A stretch of DNA of 64,000 nt from Candidatus Brachybacter algidus (GTDB lineage Bacteria > Bacteroidota > Bacteroidia > Chitinophagales > Saprospiraceae). A program made the translations under genes and the position numbers. Under the pieces are notes generated by a model. The model was not told the DNA's origin, did not search any database, and saw only the letters and a list, made by a program, of their open reading frames with translations. Below, piece after piece: positions 44,901 through 53,990 of this stretch. Location of the stretch: NCBI GenBank assembly GCA_016711705.1, contig JADJSK010000008.1, positions 13,151-77,150 of the forward strand, given 5' to 3'. Position 1 is the stretch's first letter. Every line of letters begins with the position of its first letter.

Positions 44901-46417
44901 TTCGGCTCTACCGGATTGACGGGAACTTCATAAGAGAATTCTCCTACTTGATAGATCTTGTCATTATATCTATATCTGTAGGATACACCCAATACTTGAT
45001 CTGGTCTTAAGCCAATATTTATTGAAACGAAGCCTAATTCAGGATGAAAGGTATAATCAGTTCCGCTTCGAAGCTTTCTTGCTCTTACTTTTTCAAAATC
45101 CTTAGTTTGAACAAGGTTTAATGGGGAGCCTTGCAGGGTATTAATAGTTCTGCTGAGCGGACGACTATTTAATGAATCCTGAATAGCAAGCTGATTATAC
45201 AACTTGTTTGAATTGTTGTTCGGCAACTCAATTCTTCCTGTATAATCAGGATGATTTACAGATAATGTGTCGTTGATCAGTGGATTATAAGTGGTTAATG
45301 TCTTCCATTCACCCAAATCCGCCAATGCTACAATGTCCCTTACATCCTCAGTCTCCTGGCGGTCATTGGTTACCCAAACCTCAATATCTGTTATGGAGAA
45401 AAGAGAATTGATCTGAGGAAGTGTTTTCAACGCTTTATTAAACTCATTTCTATTGTACTGTGACAATAGGAAGTGTTTGTTTTCATCATATTGGTCGATG
45501 GGTAGTGAAAAAGTCTGTAACTGACTACCACCTTGCAATTGTAAGTTTTTCCGTTCTGATTTCTGTTGGGATATCAAACCGGTTACTTTCAAATGACCGA
45601 ACTGGAGATCAGCTTTTATTCCGAAAAGTGACTGACTACCTTGAATTAACGAACTACGCAATGGCAAACTAACGTTACCCGCTTCAATTTTTCTAAGAAT
45701 ATCGTCCTCTCCAAAGCTTCCTCCATCAAAATTTATCTTGATCACCTGGTCAAAATCAAATTGGGATTGAGTATTGTAATTGGCGTTAATATTTAATTTT
45801 TCGCCTACTTTCCCAGCAATACTTAAGTCTATGGTAGGTTGAAAATCAAAATTGGTATATTTTCTTTGGCGCTCAGTAGCTGTTGGATTGAAGGTATTAT
45901 TGGAGCTCAAGCCCAGGTTGATGTCTACACTACCTGCCGGTTTGATATCTATATTATCACTTCCAAAGAGTCTGGTGATGATGGAAGTACTGGTCTTATA
46001 CCCTTCTAATGGGTCTTTTGCCTGGCCAGAATTTTTACCATCCGATATACCTGCCAACTTATTAAAATAAGACGTTTCTTGTTCTTTGGCTTTTGCTGCC
46101 ATAAATTCTGAGAAGGTCATTCCCACAGGAGCTTCCAGAAAATCAGAACCTAATTTTGTAGATTCAAAGTAACTATCAGTTTCAGGATCATAATTGAATC
46201 CCTGATCGATATCAGGAGGTAATTTTAGATTGATTGGATTGGTCGTATCGATGGGATAGATGGACTTGCGCACCGGAATTGTATCCTGTGCGTGTTCATC
46301 TGTAGATTCTTTAGTGTTATTTAAGAATCCTCTTCTAATCAGGTTCCCGGCGGTCAAGGCATAAATCCCGAGACAAATGATTAAAACAGGACCGAATGTG
46401 TTGATTTTAAAATTCAT
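41942..46417 (-). CDS. sprA: SprA, N-terminal part: T9SS translocon / gliding protein
   Basis: N-terminal membrane/signal segment (GPVLIICLGIYALTAGNLI), then 1491 residues typical of SprA/Sov: NFDFQPTIDLSIAGKVGEKL, QFDFDQVIKINFDGGSFGED, GIKADLQFGHLKVTGLISQQ and SAYIDDFEGSTSSFDLRTP. It forms the pore through which T9SS substrates, such as the M36 and M6 proteases in this window, leave the cell. With the C-terminal frame the full protein would be about 2450 residues, the normal size. Directly downstream of ruvA, an order I recall from flavobacteria. One 1-nt frameshift at about 41978. Confidence 0.93.
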   Translation of the reverse strand: MNFKINTFGPVLIICLGIYALTAGNLIRRGFLNNTKESTDEHAQDTIPVRKSIYPIDTTNPINLKLPPDIDQGFNYDPETDSYFESTKLGSDFLEAPVGMTFSEFMAAKAKEQETSYFNKLAGISDGKNSGQAKDPLEGYKTSTSIITRLFGSDNIDIKPAGSVDINLGLSSNNTFNPTATERQRKYTNFDFQPTIDLSIAGKVGEKLNINANYNTQSQFDFDQVIKINFDGGSFGEDDILRKIEAGNVSLPLRSSLIQGSQSLFGIKADLQFGHLKVTGLISQQKSERKNLQLQGGSQLQTFSLPIDQYDENKHFLLSQYNRNEFNKALKTLPQINSLFSITDIEVWVTNDRQETEDVRDIVALADLGEWKTLTTYNPLINDTLSVNHPDYTGRIELPNNNSNKLYNQLAIQDSLNSRPLSRTINTLQGSPLNLVQTKDFEKVRARKLRSGTDYTFHPELGFVSINIGLRPDQVLGVSYRYRYNDKIYQVGEFSYEVPVNPVEPNVIFVKLLKATSQKTEVPLWNLMMKNIYSVGAYQTNALDFRLDVFYEDPGYGQKRFLPDTDLKGQPLLRIFNLDNLNTTGDPQPDGVFDFVEGVTINSRTGRIMFPVLEPFGSDLAKKINNSSLAERYTYPDLYTRTITRAREYPEKNRFTLKGSYKSSVSSEISLGAFNVPQGSVKVTAGGTQLVENQDYTIDYSAGKVNIINDAYLTSGVPVNVSFEDNALFSFQQKSMMGLRADYAINKNINIGGTFMRLSERPYTQKVNLGDDPLNNKVYGVDFNFSKDAEWLTRLVDKLPLIQTKEASKVNLTSEFALLQPGHSKFINNLADVGGSAYIDDFEGSTSSFDLRTPTQEWFISSVPQNDNANNNPLFKESMLTNNLAYGANRAHLNWFRAEVNALNPTDINDPYSRFVAINEVFKRRNNVVGINNGLYTFDVVYDPTERGPYNFDIPGGYPGFSAGLNSAGGLNEPTSRWAGIQRAITNSDFEAQNYEFIEFYMLSPFLARPNGVQNTSSGKIFINLGNVSEDVLRDSRNFFENGLPGPNDDNQKIFNSVWGNIPAVNQFINAFDNDLTKRQAQDVGLDALNSEQERAYYTDFINAIQNSNLSADAKAKILADPSADDFQHFREFDNNSPILERYRKFNGQEGNSKPTQSNASVQSASTNYPDREDINNDNSLNESEAYYQYEIPIEWDGGNGIKLNQFITDTIHGRNDEEVWYRFKVPINQPTQTVGGISDFRSIRFMRLFMKDFGQQTIMRFARMDLVRNQWRKYTRGITGAIDGPIIIQPPFSDLKFDLNAVNFEDNSAKIPVSYVLPKGLRLERAVGAYAETFQNEQSLAMNFCNLPEDYRVGVFKNTNIDMRRYDRLKMFVHAETLADQNNSIPEGDLSLFLRIGSDFTDNYYEYEVPLKMSDLDKLKALSNDIFLYSDEVWLEQNAFNFPLEVLTKLKEERNKLNGVGTYYSKPDPEKPNNTITVKGILTLVTSKES

Positions 46418-46655
46418 ATAAATAAGTCAACTTGCATTATTCGCAACAAAAAAATAGATGATATTTGAGCTAGCGCGGTTCTTTAAAAAGAATAATCTGT
46501 GCTCAACTAATTACTGTTTTTATTCGTGGTGAATTGCTTTATTCAAAATTTATGTGTTTATCTTTAAGGTTTCGACTTACACTAAACGCATAAGTTTTTG
46601 ATTTCGTTTGTATTCTGAAAAATTAACACTTTTTCTTTTAATCTCTCATATTCAA

Positions 46656-47249
46656 CTAGCCCGACAAAGCCCTTAAGGCTGCCTTGACAAGTTGTTCCAA
46701 ATTATATTCTTTCCCTTCTTTCAATAGTGATGTAAGCGTCTTTTCTATGGCAGCCTTCTGAAATCCAAGAGCCTGCAAGGCAGCTGACGATTCATCCCTA
46801 AGAATATTGGTACTATTACCTTGCATGGTGACATGCTCAGATTCAGGCTCCTTGGCTAATTTGTCCTTCAAGTCAATAATGATGCGTTTGGCAGTCTTTG
46901 GGCCGATACCTTTGACCTGACCAAAAACTCTTTCATTATCATAAATAATAGCCTGACGAATGTCGTGAGGCATTACGGAGGAAAGAATCAATCGCGCTAT
47001 GCCTGCCCCAACACCATTGACAGAAATCAAATGCTGAAATAAAGAACGTTCTTCTTCGGTAAAAAAACCATATAAAGTATGTGAGTCTTCTTTGATTAGT
47101 AAGACAGTCAATAACTTAACCCGCTCCTTACCCTCCAACTGAGAGTAAGTATTGAGGCTAATATTTACATGGTAACCGATACCTGATGTCTCCAAAAGGA
47201 CATAGGTTGGTGTCATCAAAGTAATTTTCCCATCAATGTATGAAATCAT
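46656..47249 (-). CDS. ruvA: Holliday junction branch migration protein RuvA
   Basis: ATG at 47249 (MISYIDGKITLMTPTYVLLE); the frame extends to 47288 but that part is not RuvA-like. 197 residues, normal length: OB-fold domain I, domain II with helix-hairpin-helix motifs (LISVNGVGAGIARLILS and VKGIGPKTAKRIIIDLKDK), and domain III (ALQALGFQKAAIEKTLTSLL) that binds RuvB. Works with RuvB on recombination intermediates. Confidence 0.96.
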   Translation of the reverse strand: MISYIDGKITLMTPTYVLLETSGIGYHVNISLNTYSQLEGKERVKLLTVLLIKEDSHTLYGFFTEEERSLFQHLISVNGVGAGIARLILSSVMPHDIRQAIIYDNERVFGQVKGIGPKTAKRIIIDLKDKLAKEPESEHVTMQGNSTNILRDESSAALQALGFQKAAIEKTLTSLLKEGKEYNLEQLVKAALRALSG

Positions 47250-47405
47250 GAGGCAAATCTGTGTTTTTTGCGCGGCAAAGGTACACAAAATATAATACCA
47301 AGCTAGCTTTTAAGCCGTAGTAATTTAATACACACCAATAGAGAACATGAAAATTGCAAATTATGACTAATAGGAAATTAAAGTTGGCAAAACCTACATT
47401 CTGCT

Positions 47406-47969
47406 TCAATTTTCGTCCGTAAAATGTTTCCTTCTTTTTTCCTGATTGAATTTCTCAGCATTGAAGGCCTTCGTGCCACCTCTAGGTATTGAAAGTGACT
47501 GCCAGGGATCCTTGGCTAAGAGTTTGGCTAAAAATACGATTTGTCCTACATGGTAAGGGTAGTGCGCAAGTTGGCGATTGATAGCCTCCATCACAGTGTG
47601 GCCCTCATTGCGAATATAGATTATTCTATCCAAATCCTGACTTCCTACTGAATTAAGCGCATCTAAAAAACATTTCCACCCTTCTTCCCAATGCCGCATG
47701 ATGTCTGCCGATTTAGAAAGGTCATTGTCAAATTCTGCTTCTCTCTCCCGCCATTCCTTCTCCCCGTCAGATATTAAGAAATCTGTCCAACGTGACATCA
47801 TATTACCCCAAAGATGTTTAACTATAGTCCCGATACTATTGCTTTCATCATTCAACTTTATCACAAAATGCTCGTCGCTCAGTTGACTCATCGCCTTTTC
47901 GCCCAAAGATTTATAGTATTCCATTTGCTTTATCACACTTCCCAGATAATTGTCATTGATGTTGTCCAT
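47406..47969 (-). CDS. DUF1572/DinB-like protein
   Basis: A 187-residue helical protein of the DinB-like superfamily: YYKSLGEKAMSQLSDEH, SIGTIVKHLWGNMMSRWTDF, and a C-terminal histidine motif INRQLAHYPYHVGQIVFLAK. H in IVKHLWGN plus two H in HYPYH are candidate metal ligands, the usual DinB triad. DinB-fold enzymes act in thiol transfer or stress response; role here unknown. 1 nt separates it from the upstream helicase gene, so co-transcription is likely. Confidence 0.85.
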   Translation of the reverse strand: MDNINDNYLGSVIKQMEYYKSLGEKAMSQLSDEHFVIKLNDESNSIGTIVKHLWGNMMSRWTDFLISDGEKEWREREAEFDNDLSKSADIMRHWEEGWKCFLDALNSVGSQDLDRIIYIRNEGHTVMEAINRQLAHYPYHVGQIVFLAKLLAKDPWQSLSIPRGGTKAFNAEKFNQEKRRKHFTDEN

Positions 47970-47970
47970 C

Positions 47971-50505
47971 TCAATCTTTTGTTATTTCTAAAAAGCCCTT
48001 GACTGCACGAAGTTGCCCAAAGGTGAACCTGTCTGGCAACTTTTGTTTTAGTTCAGTCAAGCTTAAGTCAAGGTGACCTTTTATTGCCTTAGTAATATCT
48101 TCAATATCAGGAACTTCCACGTAGTCATATATGGATAGTTTTTGCTCGCCTATAAGATGGGCGATGTGGCCTTCAATAGTGCTTTGAGCCAGATTTCTTT
48201 CCTCCGCTATTTGTGGAATTGATTTTTCCTCTTGCAACATTTGTAAAGTGATCATTCTAGTATCTACTTTGACTTTCTTTTCACTTGGAGCTCTAATTTT
48301 TCGCTCTCGTTTGACGGGAACTATCGAATCTAAAACTTCGTCCCTCCTGTCCGGTACTATATCAAATTCATCACAATAATCTTTAATGATACCTAAGATT
48401 TCCTCGCCATATCTATTGACTTTAGCCTTCCCAAAACCTTTAACTTTCAATAACTCTGACTCATTTTGAGGCATATATGTCGATAATATCCTGAACACTT
48501 CCTGATTTCCGATTAGATAAATCGGAATATCTATGGACTTACAAAGTTCATCCCGCCACTTTTTCAGCTTTAAGTATAATAGATTATGATCTCCCGGATC
48601 AGCCATATCACTACCGGCTCCTGCTTTTTGTTCGTTGTTGTAAACGGAAAGTTTTTTTGCCGGAGGAGCATATCCGGTCTTGGCATTTAAATATGTGACA
48701 ATACTAAAATTATCCACCATCTTCTCCATGAGATAGACTTTCAGGCTCATGAGTTGGTATAATTCATTTAAATTTTCAGTGACCTTCGAAGATAGATCTT
48801 TTAATTCTGTTGATATTTTATTTTCCAGAATATTGCTCAGTGTCTGCTTATGATGTGGAAGGAAGTACTTCAAAGCATCATTTAACCTTTGATTCAGGTC
48901 GGCAAGTCCCGCTTCTCCACCGCTTTCATCACTCAATTTCCTGAGGCTCGGTAAAAATTTGTCCACGATGATCTGTTGATTCGTAAAGGACGTCCTTAAT
49001 GCTTCTGCTTCCGGAAGACTATCTTTGGAAAATTTGTCCACGACCTTTCGGATCTCAGCATGCATAAAGTTTGAAAACTTCAGTAAATCACTGCAGTCAA
49101 GCATTTCAGCCATTAAAAGATATGCATATTTCTGCTTAGAGTCCTGCAAATATTTATCTATTTGGCCTTGAAATGTTAGTTTATTGACTCCTTCCTTAAT
49201 CCTGCTATCATAAACAATGGCATTCGAATCTATCCTCGATAGCAATACGATACCCGCTAAACTGGTGCATCTGGATAGTGCGACATATACCTGGCCGCTG
49301 CTGAAGGAAAATGCAGCATCGATCATTACTTTGTCAAATGTCAATCCCTGGCTTTTGTGAATGGTGATGGCCCAAGCCAGTTTGAGAGGGAATTGCAAAT
49401 ACCGGCCTAATACTTTCTGTTCCACAGTACTTGTCCCATCAGTAATGCTGTATTTGGTATTTTCCCAAAAATCCCTGCCAACATATATCTTTTCACCTTC
49501 ACAATCGACCACGACCGTATCGTCGGTGCAGGAATGGACCACACCGATCTTACCATTAAAGTATTTTCGGCCCATATTATCATTCTTGATGAACATGACC
49601 TGAGCCCCTACTTTCAAGACAAGATTAAATTCATTAGGGTATAGATATTCGGGAAAATCGTCTTCTATTTCCGCCGTGTATGTGTAAGCTTTTGTATCGA
49701 GCTCCTCCAGCTTTGATTGATTCGCCTTGTCGGCACGCGCATTATGAGACGTAAGTGTGATGTATTTGTCGTCCTTGAATGGGATAAAGTCAGGTTGATA
49801 GTTTTTATTGAGCAGGGCGACGTCCTGAGGAGTGAGTGCATTGTTCCGTACTTTATTAAGCAATTCAATAAAACTTTCCTCCTTCTGACGGTATATTTTA
49901 GTAAATTCAATACAAATCGGTCTGTTTTCTTCCACAACCTTTGATTCGAAGAAATAAGGAGACTTATAATATTTGGAAAGCAACTGCCATTCTTCCTGTT
50001 TAGCTACAGGAGACAACTGACTTAAATCACCAATAAACAGCAACTGAACCCCACCAAAAGCCTGACGGTGATTGCGCCTTACGCTTCTAAGCATGGTATC
50101 TATTGCATCGAGGACATCGCATCTTACCATCGAGATTTCATCGATGACCAGCACATCCATATTGCGCAGGAGATCCAGCTTTTTTTTGTTCTGACGGATG
50201 TTGCGATTTAACTCTGCTTTGTATTCATCTGTGGGTATAAATGGTGCAAAAGGCAGTTGAAATAAACTGTGCAATGTCACTCCACCTGCATTTAGTGCAG
50301 CAATACCTGTCGGCGCTGCCACCAAGATGTTTTTTGGGCTGTTGTTGATGATGTATTTTAGGAAGGAAGTCTTACCGGTACCGGCATTTCCTGTGACAAA
50401 AATACTTTCATTTGTTTCATTGATGAAGCGGCATGCGAGTTCGAATGACTCATTGATTTCTAGTGTTTGCATTGGTTTAAAATTAGCACTTATTGAAGAA
50501 TTCAT
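47971..50505 (-). CDS. Pif1/RecD2-like helicase with C-terminal HRDC and HTH domains
   Basis: An 844-residue SF1 helicase. Walker A in FVTGNAGTGKTSFLKYII (residues about 37-54), LVAAPTGIAALNAGGVTLHS, Walker B VLVIDEISMVRCDVLD, GGVQLLFIGDLSQLSPV, and the C-terminal SF1 motif TIHKSQGLTFDKVMIDAA with VYVALSRCTSLAGIVLLS. After residue 650 come an HRDC-like domain (NESELLKVKGFGKAKVNRYG) and a helix-turn-helix (ITLQMLQEEKSIPQIAEERN). This architecture is standard for Bacteroidota helicases of this type, involved in DNA repair or replication. Confidence 0.92.
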   Translation of the reverse strand: MNSSISANFKPMQTLEINESFELACRFINETNESIFVTGNAGTGKTSFLKYIINNSPKNILVAAPTGIAALNAGGVTLHSLFQLPFAPFIPTDEYKAELNRNIRQNKKKLDLLRNMDVLVIDEISMVRCDVLDAIDTMLRSVRRNHRQAFGGVQLLFIGDLSQLSPVAKQEEWQLLSKYYKSPYFFESKVVEENRPICIEFTKIYRQKEESFIELLNKVRNNALTPQDVALLNKNYQPDFIPFKDDKYITLTSHNARADKANQSKLEELDTKAYTYTAEIEDDFPEYLYPNEFNLVLKVGAQVMFIKNDNMGRKYFNGKIGVVHSCTDDTVVVDCEGEKIYVGRDFWENTKYSITDGTSTVEQKVLGRYLQFPLKLAWAITIHKSQGLTFDKVMIDAAFSFSSGQVYVALSRCTSLAGIVLLSRIDSNAIVYDSRIKEGVNKLTFQGQIDKYLQDSKQKYAYLLMAEMLDCSDLLKFSNFMHAEIRKVVDKFSKDSLPEAEALRTSFTNQQIIVDKFLPSLRKLSDESGGEAGLADLNQRLNDALKYFLPHHKQTLSNILENKISTELKDLSSKVTENLNELYQLMSLKVYLMEKMVDNFSIVTYLNAKTGYAPPAKKLSVYNNEQKAGAGSDMADPGDHNLLYLKLKKWRDELCKSIDIPIYLIGNQEVFRILSTYMPQNESELLKVKGFGKAKVNRYGEEILGIIKDYCDEFDIVPDRRDEVLDSIVPVKRERKIRAPSEKKVKVDTRMITLQMLQEEKSIPQIAEERNLAQSTIEGHIAHLIGEQKLSIYDYVEVPDIEDITKAIKGHLDLSLTELKQKLPDRFTFGQLRAVKGFLEITKD

Positions 50506-50700
50506 AGGACAAATATTTTGGTGAATAGGTTTTGAATTTGTGAAGATTAAGCAGTGGTGCTTGTTTTATTAAGAGATTTATTTTAGTTTTTGTATTTAAA
50601 ATAGGATTTTATAGAAAGCATTTTTTTAGAAAAATGTTAGATTTTAATTTTTATGTAAAGCATTTTATATATCGATAGACATCGTTGGCCAAGTATATTC
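50506..50700. other. Gene-free spacer
   Basis: A/T-rich, stops in all frames. Nothing recognised. Confidence 0.4.
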
Positions 50701-50701
50701 T

Positions 50702-50728
50702 CTACTTTTGTATTGACACAAAAAGTAG
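50702..50728. repeat. Hairpin CTACTTTTGT / ACAAAAAGTAG
   Basis: Imperfect 10-bp inverted repeat with a 6-nt loop, inside a G/C-richer patch (to about 50780) unlike the A/T-rich surroundings. From memory, similar TACTTTTGT...ACAAAAGTA hairpins are dispersed in Bacteroidota genomes; only one copy was seen here. Confidence 0.5.
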
Positions 50729-50835
50729 CAAAAAAAGTCAAGGCTGGACGTCCTGCCTACGTCACGCATCTGCCAGCTAGGGTTCATACACATCTTTTTA
50801 ATTTATATCAAAGTGAAACTTTGGTGACACCCCGA

Positions 50836-50932
50836 CGTAGGTTAACCTACGCCGAACCTTCACGATCATTGTTTTGACTATAAATTAATGTACATCATTC
50901 GCTGTGGAACGTTGAGCTTAGGTTAACCTAAG
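50836..50932. repeat. Two perfect 16-bp palindromes sharing TAGGTTAACCTA
   Basis: CGTAGGTTAACCTACG at 50836-50851 and CTTAGGTTAACCTAAG at 50917-50932, 65 nt apart. Their outer bases differ in compensating pairs (CG..CG versus CT..AG). No gene within 350 nt. The remainder up to 51361 is gene-free. Confidence 0.75.
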
Positions 50933-51361
50933 TTCGTGTGTCTGCAAAATTCATTTTGCTTATAATAAACTTAAAATCAATAAATTATCTTGCTATTCAT
51001 AGAAGAGCCTTTATTGAAAAAATACTTATGTATAAACCCTACCTCTACAACAGGGGAAGTAAAAATTTTAACGCCCAATCCCAACCAGCCAGCCATCCAT
51101 CTTCATTTAATTAATAAAGCAATTATTTTGTATCAACCATCTACAATCTTTTATTAACTAAATAAATTCAAGTAATTTATACACTCAAATTGACCTAACA
51201 AAGATAATTCGAAAAACAAAGAAGTTTCAATTTACAAACGTTTATAGTCGTTTGTAAGCGTTTATTATCGGTTATCTTGAATAAATGGAAGATTTTTGAA
51301 ATACACTTTTCGACTACAATAAATATACACTCAACAATCTAACAACTCCTTATATTTGTAC

Positions 51362-52900
51362 ATGCGCATCCTCCTACTTCCGACTTATTTATTTTTACTG
51401 ACTCTGGTATTATTTTCCTGTACCAAAACACCTCCTCCGATGACTGAAGCAACTGATTTCTGTTCCAAAATCCACAGAAATGATTCAATTAGTTTGACTC
51501 AGGAATTATCCGATTACCAGGAAAAAATGAAGACCCAAACAGGCGTATATGTTTTGGAAGATGGCGGCAGGTCGTTGATAACCCGGGCATGGCTTTCTGA
51601 GTATGCAGAAAAGACCATAGATATTCAATACTTTATATTTTCAACAGACAACGTCGGCCTCATTGCATGTGATTATTTGGTGCGAGCAGCAGATCGTGGT
51701 GTAAAAGTCAGAATCCTTGTCGATGATATTATGGTGGATGCAGCATTGGAGGATATTCTCATCTTTGACAGCCATCCAAATATTGAGGTCAAAATTTACA
51801 ATCCCGGTGTCAATCTTGGGAAGAATATTTTCAATAAACTCCACAAATTTGCCACCGATTTTCGCTCTGCCAATCAACGTATGCACAACAAGACCTTTAT
51901 CGTCGATAAGCAAGTCGTCATCACCGGAGGCAGAAATATAGCAGATGAATATTTTGATTACGATCATGAATACAATTTCCGGGACAGAGATGTCCTACTG
52001 ATGGGAAAGGTTTCCGGAGAGGTAAATAAATCCTTTGAAGAATTTTGGAACAGCGATCTGAGCATTCCTGCCGTCGATCTTATAGGAAAGGACAAGATTG
52101 TGCCAACTGAAGCGAAACGTTTCGACAAACTTCATGAATATGCATGCAATCCGGATAATTTCTGGCCACAAGTCAGAAACGAAATCGAAAATTTTAGAGA
52201 CATCATTGAAGAAATCAAAAAGTCAAATCATTTCATTTGGTTAGATAATGTCGAATTTGTCTCAGATATACCCGGCAAAAACGACGGCAGCAAAGGCCTT
52301 GGAGGTGGCGGAGTTTGCACCGATGCACTGATCAAACTGATTAAAAATGCAAATACAAGTTTAGATCTACAGACGCCATATTTAATAACAACTGAGCTCA
52401 GCCGCGGGCTTTTCAGAGATGCTGTAAATCGTGGAGTAAAGGTTAGAATACTTACAAATAGTCTATCTTCCACTGACAATGTCGAAGCCTTTAGCGCCTA
52501 TCAATCGGACCGCAAGGAGTTGTTGGCGACCGGTGTCAGAATCTTTGAATTCCGTCCGGATGCTGAAGAACGTATGTCCATCATGACCGGTGAATTACAA
52601 AAGACAATCGATTACAAACCTATATTTGGTCATCATGCCAAATCTATGGTCGTAGATGGCAAAATCGCTGTCATAGGCACTTTCAATCTTGACCCGCGTA
52701 GTGCCAATCTCAACACAGAATGTGTGGCTATTGTACACTCAGATCTAATTGCTCAAGGAGTATTAAAAGGAATGGAAGAGGAATACAAACCCGGCAATAG
52801 TTGGGAGATAACTAAGGATTTCAACCCTGATTCAAAAGTTTCGAGAAAGAAGCGGTTGAAGACATGGACGAGGAAGGTGCTGCCGAAGGGGATACTGTGA
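51362..52900 (+). CDS. phospholipase D-family lipoprotein (cardiolipin synthase-like)
   Basis: ATG 51362 (MRILLLPTYLFLLTLVLFSC; lipobox cysteine in LFSC, so a lipoprotein). Two HKD motifs: HNKTFIVDKQVVITGGRNIA near residue 175 and HHAKSMVVDGKIAVIGTFNL near residue 420, the paired active site of PLD-superfamily phosphodiesterases. 513 residues. Likely a membrane-anchored phosphatidyltransferase or phospholipase; a YmdC/ClsC-like protein is a good analogue. Single gene. Confidence 0.92.
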   Translation: MRILLLPTYLFLLTLVLFSCTKTPPPMTEATDFCSKIHRNDSISLTQELSDYQEKMKTQTGVYVLEDGGRSLITRAWLSEYAEKTIDIQYFIFSTDNVGLIACDYLVRAADRGVKVRILVDDIMVDAALEDILIFDSHPNIEVKIYNPGVNLGKNIFNKLHKFATDFRSANQRMHNKTFIVDKQVVITGGRNIADEYFDYDHEYNFRDRDVLLMGKVSGEVNKSFEEFWNSDLSIPAVDLIGKDKIVPTEAKRFDKLHEYACNPDNFWPQVRNEIENFRDIIEEIKKSNHFIWLDNVEFVSDIPGKNDGSKGLGGGGVCTDALIKLIKNANTSLDLQTPYLITTELSRGLFRDAVNRGVKVRILTNSLSSTDNVEAFSAYQSDRKELLATGVRIFEFRPDAEERMSIMTGELQKTIDYKPIFGHHAKSMVVDGKIAVIGTFNLDPRSANLNTECVAIVHSDLIAQGVLKGMEEEYKPGNSWEITKDFNPDSKVSRKKRLKTWTRKVLPKGIL

Positions 52901-53180
52901 AAAAATTATAAATGGTGAATGATAAATTATAAATGGTGAGTAATGGGTAATGGGTAATGGGTAATGGGTAATGGGTAATAGGTAATGGGTAATGGGTAAT
53001 GGGTAATAGGTAATAGGTAATAGGTAATAGGTAATGAGTGATAATTGATAAGTGCAGTTACTTCGCATTTAAAAAATTAAATAAAATTCACTACATGAAT
53101 AATGAATAACTTAGCCAAAATAGAAGCGACAAAAGTGAGACATAGCGAGCGGATTTGGGTGGATTGGTTCATAAAATTAG
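52901..53180. repeat. Tandem TAATGGG heptamer array and spacer
   Basis: About 14 copies of TAATGGG/TAATAGG at 52941-53036, starting 40 nt after the PLD stop. The remainder holds nothing recognised. Confidence 0.9.
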
Positions 53181-53199
53181 ACATATAAACTAGTTAGTG
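53181..53199 (+). repeat. Left boundary motif of cassette-like gene 1
   Basis: ACATATAAACTAGTTAGTG, aligning with 55329-55345 and 57495-57511 (consensus GGATATAAAC-AGTTGGGTG). The GTTAGTG at 53193-53199 can pair with CACTTAT at 53799-53805 after the gene. Confidence 0.5.
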
Positions 53200-53261
53200 G
53201 TAAGTAAAACGTAGAATCGAGAAAAGACAGAATTTAACAACAAAATTTTATCAATATTTTA

Positions 53262-53789
53262 ATGGCAATTTATCAATATTATTTAGCATTTATTCCTAAA
53301 ATTGGAATACTTAAAAAACACGAAGTAATTCCAAATCAGATTGAAATAAGTAAAGAAACTGAATATTTTGAAGCAAATACAGATGAATATTGGGAATTAG
53401 CTCAAGTAACTTTTCACGAGATTAAATTGGAAATTGACAAAATTGTTGAAAAAGCAAATTGGGGAAATAAAAATGACAGTTTTAATTGGAAAACTTATAA
53501 AGACGAAATAGATAATGATGCTTCGATGTTAATAAAACCTGAAACTGAAAAGATAATTGAACTTTCATTCAGAGCTGATTTAAGAGAACCTAATTTAAAA
53601 TTTTTATATGGAATGTTGGAATTGGCTAAAAATTATAAAATGATGCTTATGGACAGAAAAGGAAACTTAATAAACCCAAATTTTGATGAATTAAAAACTT
53701 TTATAAAAATGTCAAATTCTTTTAAATTTATTGAAAATCCAGAAAAATTTATTGATGATTTGCATACCGGAAAAATAAATATTGAATAA
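53262..53789 (+). CDS. hypothetical protein, cassette-like gene 1
   Basis: A 175-residue cytoplasmic protein (MAIYQYYLAFIPKIGILKKH), with no signal peptide, membrane segment or motif I recognise. Codon use is markedly more A/T-rich than the housekeeping genes, suggesting transfer. It is framed by a left boundary motif (53181-53199) and a group II intron-like right element (53799-53859). Small single hypothetical genes of this kind are typical mobile-cassette or immunity-type cargo. Function unknown. Confidence 0.75.
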   Translation: MAIYQYYLAFIPKIGILKKHEVIPNQIEISKETEYFEANTDEYWELAQVTFHEIKLEIDKIVEKANWGNKNDSFNWKTYKDEIDNDASMLIKPETEKIIELSFRADLREPNLKFLYGMLELAKNYKMMLMDRKGNLINPNFDELKTFIKMSNSFKFIENPEKFIDDLHTGKINIE

Positions 53790-53798
53790 ATAACCAGA

Positions 53799-53859
53799 CA
53801 CTTATCGAGTAGACGGCCTCACCAGATTACTACGATGTATGTGCGGTTCACACCACCCC
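53799..53859 (-). repeat. Right element copy 1: group II intron 3' end-like (truncated)
   Basis: From TCGAGTAGACGGCCTCACCA (53805 on) it matches copies 2 and 3 closely, then is cut at CACCACCCC by another repeat. Read on the minus strand it is TGGTGTGAAC...GGTGAGGCCGTCTACTCGA, the form of domain VI and the 3' end of bacterial group II introns. Domain V is lost. Gene-specific CACTTAT (53799-53805) precedes it. Confidence 0.65.
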
Positions 53860-53889
53860 AATATCATTAAGTTAAGGCCATATGTTCAT

Positions 53890-53936
53890 TCAAAATATCT
53901 CGGTGCGCTGCACCTTGGAGCAGCCTTAATACGAAC
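53890..53936. repeat. Inverted second copy of the 47-nt REP-like sequence at 15353-15399
   Basis: Reverse complement identical over 47 nt, including the GGTGCGCTGCACC palindrome. The preceding ATCATTAAGTTAAG (about 53862-53875) also precedes the palindrome at 15250, so the family unit is larger than 47 nt. It abuts the truncated intron-like element. Confidence 0.9.
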
Positions 53937-53990
53937 TCCATAAATCTAGTTTCCTCATTCCACTTTCTATTGTCATCCTCGATTTGTATT

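Noticed and set aside
51351..51364. TATATTTG just before the phospholipase ATG as a promoter giving a leaderless mRNA
   Set aside because: It matches the -7 box, but no -33 element lies at the right distance, and the transcript would start at or inside the start codon. More likely chance in A/T-rich DNA.
52941..53036. TAATGGG array as a CRISPR array
   Set aside because: Contiguous 7-nt tandem repeat without spacers and with no cas genes.
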